From NCBI GenBank assembly GCA_030040815.1, contig JASHSZ010000080.1:1-9576 (forward strand): 9,576 nucleotides of DNA, in the 5' to 3' direction. Of the stretch, positions 7,263 to 9,576 are shown in pieces; the first letter of the stretch is position 1; each line of letters starts with the position of its first letter. The position numbers were made by a program, and so were the translations under genes. The DNA comes from Streptosporangiaceae bacterium. GTDB lineage: Bacteria > Actinomycetota > Actinomycetes > Streptosporangiales > Streptosporangiaceae. The notes below the pieces were generated by a model, which saw nothing but the letters and a program-made list of their open reading frames with translations, was not told the origin of the DNA and made no database searches.

Positions 7263-7931
7263 ATGGCAGCCGACCCAAAGACCCCGCTTGCCTGGTCGCT
7301 GGTGATCCCCGTCAAGCTACTTGCCCAGGCTAAGACGCGGCTCACCGGACTCGCTCCCGAGCGCAGGTCGCGGCTGGTGCTGGCGATGGCGGCGGACACC
7401 GTGGCGGCCGCGCTGCAGGCGGACGCGGTCGCGACGGTCCTGGTGGTCACCGATGACGCCGTGGTCCGCGACGTGGTGTATGGGCTCGGTGCGGTGGTCC
7501 TCGCCGACGAGCCAGCGGCGGGCCTGAACGAGGCGCTCGGCTACGGCGCGGGATACGCCCGGCAGCGCTGGCCGGACCGCGGCGTATGCGCGCTGGCGGG
7601 GGACCTGCCAGCCATGCGGCCAGCCGAACTCACCGCCGCCCTGCGCGCGGCCGGGGGACTCGGGGTGGCCTTCGTGGCGGACGCGGACGGCGCCGGCACC
7701 GCCCTGTATGCGTCGGCACCCGGCTCGGCGTTCCGGCCCCGGTTCGGCCCGGCGTCCCGGCGTCGGCACCTGAACAGCGGCGCGGCTGAGATCGGCAACG
7801 GGACCCTGGCCGGCCTGCGCCGGGACGTCGACACCGTTGCTGACCTGCGCGCGGCTGCCGCCATCGGGCTCGGCCCGCACACCCGAGCGGAGCTAGAACA
7901 GGGCGGCGGGATCCTCGCGCCGAGTTTCTAG
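7263..7931 (+). CDS. cofC: Phosphoenolpyruvate / 2-phospho-L-lactate guanylyltransferase (CofC/FbiD)
   Basis: 222 residues, the family size. It couples GTP to a phosphorylated three-carbon acid (2-phospholactate in archaea, phosphoenolpyruvate in mycobacteria, where it is called FbiD) to give the activated intermediate that is joined to the deazaflavin Fo in coenzyme F420 synthesis. Sequence signs: VIPVKLLAQAKTRL at 14-27, the nucleotidyltransferase glycine/lysine loop; LNEAL (88-92); AGDLPAM (112-118), the metal-binding aspartate region; GTALYA (145-150); FGPASRRRH (161-169); and RDVDTVADL (187-195). The ATG at 7263 has GGGAGGA ~8 bases upstream. No other F420 gene is in the window; the partner genes (fbiA/fbiB/fbiC) must be elsewhere. 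Which acid it uses cannot be told from sequence alone. Confidence 0.95.
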   Translation: MAADPKTPLAWSLVIPVKLLAQAKTRLTGLAPERRSRLVLAMAADTVAAALQADAVATVLVVTDDAVVRDVVYGLGAVVLADEPAAGLNEALGYGAGYARQRWPDRGVCALAGDLPAMRPAELTAALRAAGGLGVAFVADADGAGTALYASAPGSAFRPRFGPASRRRHLNSGAAEIGNGTLAGLRRDVDTVADLRAAAAIGLGPHTRAELEQGGGILAPSF

Positions 7932-7934
7932 ATA

Positions 7935-7976
7935 TGCACGAAGTGATCCGCGGCTCGAGGCCGCGCCGGTCGTGCA
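7935..7976. terminator. Nested hairpin just after cofC
   Basis: Starting 4 bases after the cofC stop: an outer stem TGCACG (7935-7940) pairs with CGTGCA (7971-7976), and an inner stem CGCGGC (7949-7954) pairs with GCCGCG (7960-7965) around a 5-base loop TCGAG. Internal loops of 8 and 5 bases separate the stems. No T-run follows. Position directly behind the stop suggests a transcription end or mRNA-stabilising structure for cofC. Confidence 0.45.
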
Positions 7977-8035
7977 CCAGCACGTCCACTTCCACGGCGT
8001 CCGCGACCAGCCGCGCATATGTTGCAGCATCACAG

Positions 8036-8077
8036 CCCCGCTCCGCTCGCCCCTGCGCAGAGCGCAGCGGAGCGGGG
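8036..8077. repeat. 12-bp perfect inverted repeat (hairpin)
   Basis: CCCCGCTCCGCT (8036-8047) is the exact reverse complement of AGCGGAGCGGGG (8066-8077), with an 18-base loop that itself contains the palindrome CTGCGCAG (8053-8060). It lies about 105 bases downstream of cofC and 112 bases upstream of the small membrane ORF. No T-tract flanks it. It may be a second terminator or part of a structured RNA. Confidence 0.5.
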
Positions 8078-8188
8078 AGCAGGCGTCCCATGTCGCCCGC
8101 TAGACGCCGCGGCTGCCCGCCGGTTTCGCGTAGGACGCCAACTCTCATACTGACCCGCCGAGACCGACGGACAGGCGCACAATGCCTT

Positions 8189-8344
8189 ATGGGCCGGTTC
8201 GGTGACTGGGCGCTGCGCATCCTCCTCGTCATGATCGCGGTGGCGATCCTGGTGGTTGCGGCTCGCTACATCATGTTCCCCGGCCCCCAGTGCTCGGCCG
8301 GGACGTACGCGGCAGAACACTGCGCGCTGGCGCCTCACCTCTAG
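8189..8344 (+). CDS. Possible small single-helix membrane protein, 51 residues
   Basis: Starts ATG GGC CGG and encodes a short polar N-terminus (MGRFGDWALR), one strong hydrophobic helix (about residues 11-30, rich in I, L, V, A), then YIMFPGPQCSAGTYAAEHCALAPHL with two cysteines. Unlike a random frame, it has strongly G/C third codon positions and a compact membrane-anchor layout: N-terminus inside (Arg before the helix), a 20-residue tail probably outside where the cysteines could pair. No good ribosome site precedes the ATG (AGG is ~14 bases away), so start and expression are uncertain. A CATACT box at 8146-8151 could serve as a -10, with no good -35. Family not recognised. Confidence 0.45.
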   Translation: MGRFGDWALRILLVMIAVAILVVAARYIMFPGPQCSAGTYAAEHCALAPHL

Positions 8345-8411
8345 CAAGCAGGATAGGTCTTCGGGCTCGCAGTCCATCCGGATGGTCGTCGTGACCGGCA
8401 GGCTAGGCCCC

Positions 8412-8467
8412 GTTCGGCGCCGCGCACACGGCACCGCTTCCGCAAGGCCCATGGCCAAGCGCCGAAC
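8412..8467. repeat. 9-bp inverted repeat with 38-base spacer
   Basis: GTTCGGCGC (8412-8420) is the exact reverse complement of GCGCCGAAC (8459-8467). The spacer contains GGCC-cat-GGCC (from about 8447), so a folded RNA with a long loop or a branched structure is possible. It has no flanking direct repeat or transposase, so it is not called a mobile element. Confidence 0.35.
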
Positions 8468-8553
8468 TTCTACTGGAGCTCGATCCGCGGCCTGTACGCG
8501 AGTGCACGGCTCCCCGCAGTTTCCCCGTCTGCGCCCAGCTCTGACTGTGAGGC

Positions 8554-8596
8554 GCGCAAGACCCCGCCAGCCAGGTTGCCGGACGGGGTCTTGCGC
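8554..8596. terminator. 13-bp perfect hairpin, likely transcription terminator
   Basis: GCGCAAGACCCCG (8554-8566) pairs exactly with CGGGGTCTTGCGC (8584-8596) around a 17-base loop that can add a few inner pairs. The AAGACCCCG...CGGGGTCTT core is the style of stem-loop terminator common in actinobacteria, where the T-tract is often missing, as here. It is symmetrical and could end transcripts from the small membrane ORF (210 bases upstream) or from the RAM-domain gene arriving on the minus strand (291 bases upstream on that strand). Confidence 0.6.
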
Positions 8597-8886
8597 ATGG
8601 CAGGATCAGCTCGGCCAGGCAGCCTAAGCCCGCCCACCGACGTTGCCTAGCGGGTGCGCTCACCCTCACCGGCTCGATTGCCAGCCTGGTGGCTGTCACC
8701 TCGAATTCCTGCCCGCTGTCCCCAGCCTGTTGCCGCAGGGTAGACGTCTATGTAGTAGGTTCCGTTCGCGGTTGCGCTGCATAGGCCGCATGACGATTGA
8801 CCGCATACTCGCGTCTCAGCCTGACGGCGCAGGCGGCCCCGGCGGGGGAGCGGACGCCATGCAGCCAGGTCAGAGCCGAACTGGCC

Positions 8887-9120
8887 TTATATGTGCACGA
8901 TGGGACAGGTGAGCGTCCTGGTGATCCCCGGGACGCCCTGAATCTGGGCGACCACCATGCGGCCGAGCTCGTCGACGTTTTCCGACTCGGCCCTGACGAT
9001 CACGTCGTACGGCCCCGTCACATCGTCGGCCTGCGTCACGCCTTCGATCTTGCCGATGGCGGAGGCTACCTCGGCTGCCTTGCCCACCTCGGTTTGCACG
9101 AGAATGTAAGCCTGCACCAT
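8887..9120 (-). CDS. Stand-alone Lrp/AsnC ligand-binding (RAM) domain protein
   Basis: 77 residues. This is only the C-terminal effector-binding alpha/beta sandwich of Lrp/AsnC regulators; the helix-turn-helix is absent. Typical features: MVQAYILVQTEVGKAAEVA (first strand and helix), IEGVTQADDVTGPYDVIVRAE with the GPYDV turn (36-40), a second helix ESENVDELGRMVVAQI, and GVPGITRTLTCPIV at the end. The start is ATG at 9120, with GGAGGGG 4 bases upstream; an in-frame ATG five codons earlier would place the ribosome site inside the gene. Such domains form dimers or larger rings and may bind amino acids or other small molecules, or pair with full-length Lrp proteins. It diverges from thiL, an arrangement I recall from other actinobacteria. 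The role is not established. Confidence 0.88.
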   Translation of the reverse strand: MVQAYILVQTEVGKAAEVASAIGKIEGVTQADDVTGPYDVIVRAESENVDELGRMVVAQIQGVPGITRTLTCPIVHI

Positions 9121-9145
9121 TTCGCCCCTCCACATTCGTGGTTAC

Positions 9146-9576
9146 GTGCTAACGCTATCGCGGGAGGCCGCCATCAGAGTTGCCGACCTGGGTGAGTTCG
9201 GCCTGATAGCGGCGATCCGCGCCATACTGCCGCCGGACGCGACGTCAATCGTCGGCATCGGCGATGACGCAGCCGTGCTGCCCGCATCAGACGGCCGGAT
9301 GGTCGCGACCACAGACCTGCTCATCGAGGGCAGGCACTTCCGGCGTGACTGGTCGAGCGCGCGGGACATCGGCATCAAGGCCGCCGCGCAGAATCTCGCC
9401 GACGTGGCGGCGATGGGCGCGGCGCCGACCGCGCTGCTGCTGGGTCTCGCCGTCCCGGCCGCCACCGAGGTGAGCTGGGTCCTCGAGCTGACCAGGGGGC
9501 TCCAGCAGGAATGCGAGCGGGCCGGCGCCGTGATCGCGGGCGGCGACGTCTCGGGTGCCGACACCGTGATGCTGGG
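9146..9576 (+). CDS. thiL: Thiamine-monophosphate kinase, N-terminal part (runs off window)
   Basis: ThiL phosphorylates thiamine monophosphate to thiamine diphosphate with ATP. About 135-144 of the usual ~320 residues are present. Motifs: VADLGEFGLIAAI at the N-terminus, VGIGDDAAVL (from base 9251) with the metal-binding aspartates, TTDLLIEGRHF, NLADVAAMGAAPTALLLGLAVP, and AGGDVSG near the window end. The start is uncertain. The only in-frame standard start is GTG at 9146, which adds nine residues (MLTLSREAA) and lacks a ribosome site. A strong GGGAGG (9162-9167) instead sits 5 bases before an ATC codon at 9173, and starting there would give MRVADLGEFGLI, the usual family N-terminus. I report the GTG as the outer limit. 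Diverges from the RAM-domain gene with 25 bases between. Confidence 0.93.
   Translation, partial: MLTLSREAAIRVADLGEFGLIAAIRAILPPDATSIVGIGDDAAVLPASDGRMVATTDLLIEGRHFRRDWSSARDIGIKAAAQNLADVAAMGAAPTALLLGLAVPAATEVSWVLELTRGLQQECERAGAVIAGGDVSGADTVML

Larger units (their letters stand above)
8345..8886. other. Gene-poor stretch with inverted repeats
   Basis: About 540 bases with no open frame that I can support on either strand: the frames present are short or Arg/Pro/Ser-rich without domain likeness or ribosome sites. It holds a 12-base palindrome CCATCCGGATGG (8374-8385), a 9-base inverted repeat with a 38-base spacer (8412-8467), the strong hairpin at 8554-8596, and a small CCCC-GGC-GGGG hairpin (8837-8847). 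No tRNA-like T-arm or cloverleaf was found. It separates the cofC side from the RAM-domain/thiL pair. Confidence 0.5.

Noticed and set aside
5717..7305. Long plus-strand open frames opposite gpsA and plsC
   Set aside because: No motif, no ribosome site, and Arg/Gly-rich; the minus-strand genes are clear.
7317..8232. Minus-strand open frames across cofC and beyond
   Set aside because: The part over cofC is a shadow of a certain gene; only the short segment 7936-8030 looks coding-like and is listed as a possible remnant, not a gene.
8030..8458. 142-codon minus-strand frame over the small membrane ORF
   Set aside because: Arg/Ala/His-rich, no ribosome site; the plus-strand frame has the better codon pattern and a membrane helix.
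8449..8627. ATGGCCAAGCGC start of a ribosomal-protein-like gene
   Set aside because: The opening MAKRR looks like a ribosomal protein, but the rest is Arg/Ser/Pro-rich and matches no family, and the frame runs through the 8554-8596 hairpin.
8340..8760. Possible tRNA gene in the gene-poor stretch
   Set aside because: GGCTCGATTGCC- and CTCGAATTCC-like strings were checked on both strands, but flanking bases do not form a T-arm stem and no anticodon or acceptor arm fits.
8797..8802. TTGACC as a -35 promoter box on the plus strand
   Set aside because: No acceptable -10 element at 16-19 bases downstream and no gene starts after it on that strand.
8790..8912. 40-codon plus-strand frame starting MTIDRILASQPDG
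   Set aside because: No ribosome site, Gly/Pro-rich low-complexity middle, and it runs antisense into the end of the RAM-domain gene.

Overview
The window is chromosomal DNA of a high-GC actinobacterium. The evidence is the GC-rich third codon positions, frequent GTG starts, the three-gene split form of the proton-translocating transhydrogenase, a CofC/FbiD-type coenzyme F420 enzyme, and the neighbourhood of HU, Ddl, GpsA, PlsC, CofC and ThiL that is familiar from actinobacterial genomes. I cannot name the genus. There is no sign of phage, insertion sequence, CRISPR array, tRNA or rRNA.

Left block, minus strand (1-3011): a transhydrogenase operon read right to left. It holds pntAA (NAD-binding alpha-1), pntAB (membrane alpha-2) and pntB (membrane plus NADP-binding beta). 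The genes overlap by 1 and 4 bases. The 5' end of an amidohydrolase-like gene follows 17 bases after pntB and runs off the window. A 157-base divergent region with two inverted repeats separates this operon from a plus-strand pair: an unrecognised 80-residue gene and an HU-type nucleoid protein gene (3169-3747).

Middle block, minus strand (3707-7221): plsC, gpsA, ddl and an unrecognised four-helix membrane protein form a probable four-gene operon. Its first two genes overlap by 4 bases (GTGA). It covers lysophosphatidate acylation, sn-glycerol-3-phosphate synthesis and D-Ala-D-Ala synthesis, so it is a cell-envelope operon. The last gene runs convergently into the end of the HU gene, and a 12-bp GC hairpin lies between them.

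Right block (7222-9576): cofC/fbiD (F420 precursor synthesis) diverges from plsC with only 41 bases between start codons. After it comes about 955 bases of low coding content. That stretch holds a small one-helix membrane ORF and three clear hairpins. Then a stand-alone Lrp/AsnC ligand-binding (RAM) domain gene on the minus strand diverges from thiL, which is cut by the window end. In thiL the best ribosome binding site points at an ATC codon, which is unusual.

Most of the window is core metabolism. I found no convincing new multi-gene system. The points worth a second look are the thiL start, the hairpin-rich gap 7932-8886, the palindromes in the pnt/HU divergent region, the small unrecognised genes, and family-motif substitutions in PlsC and Ddl.
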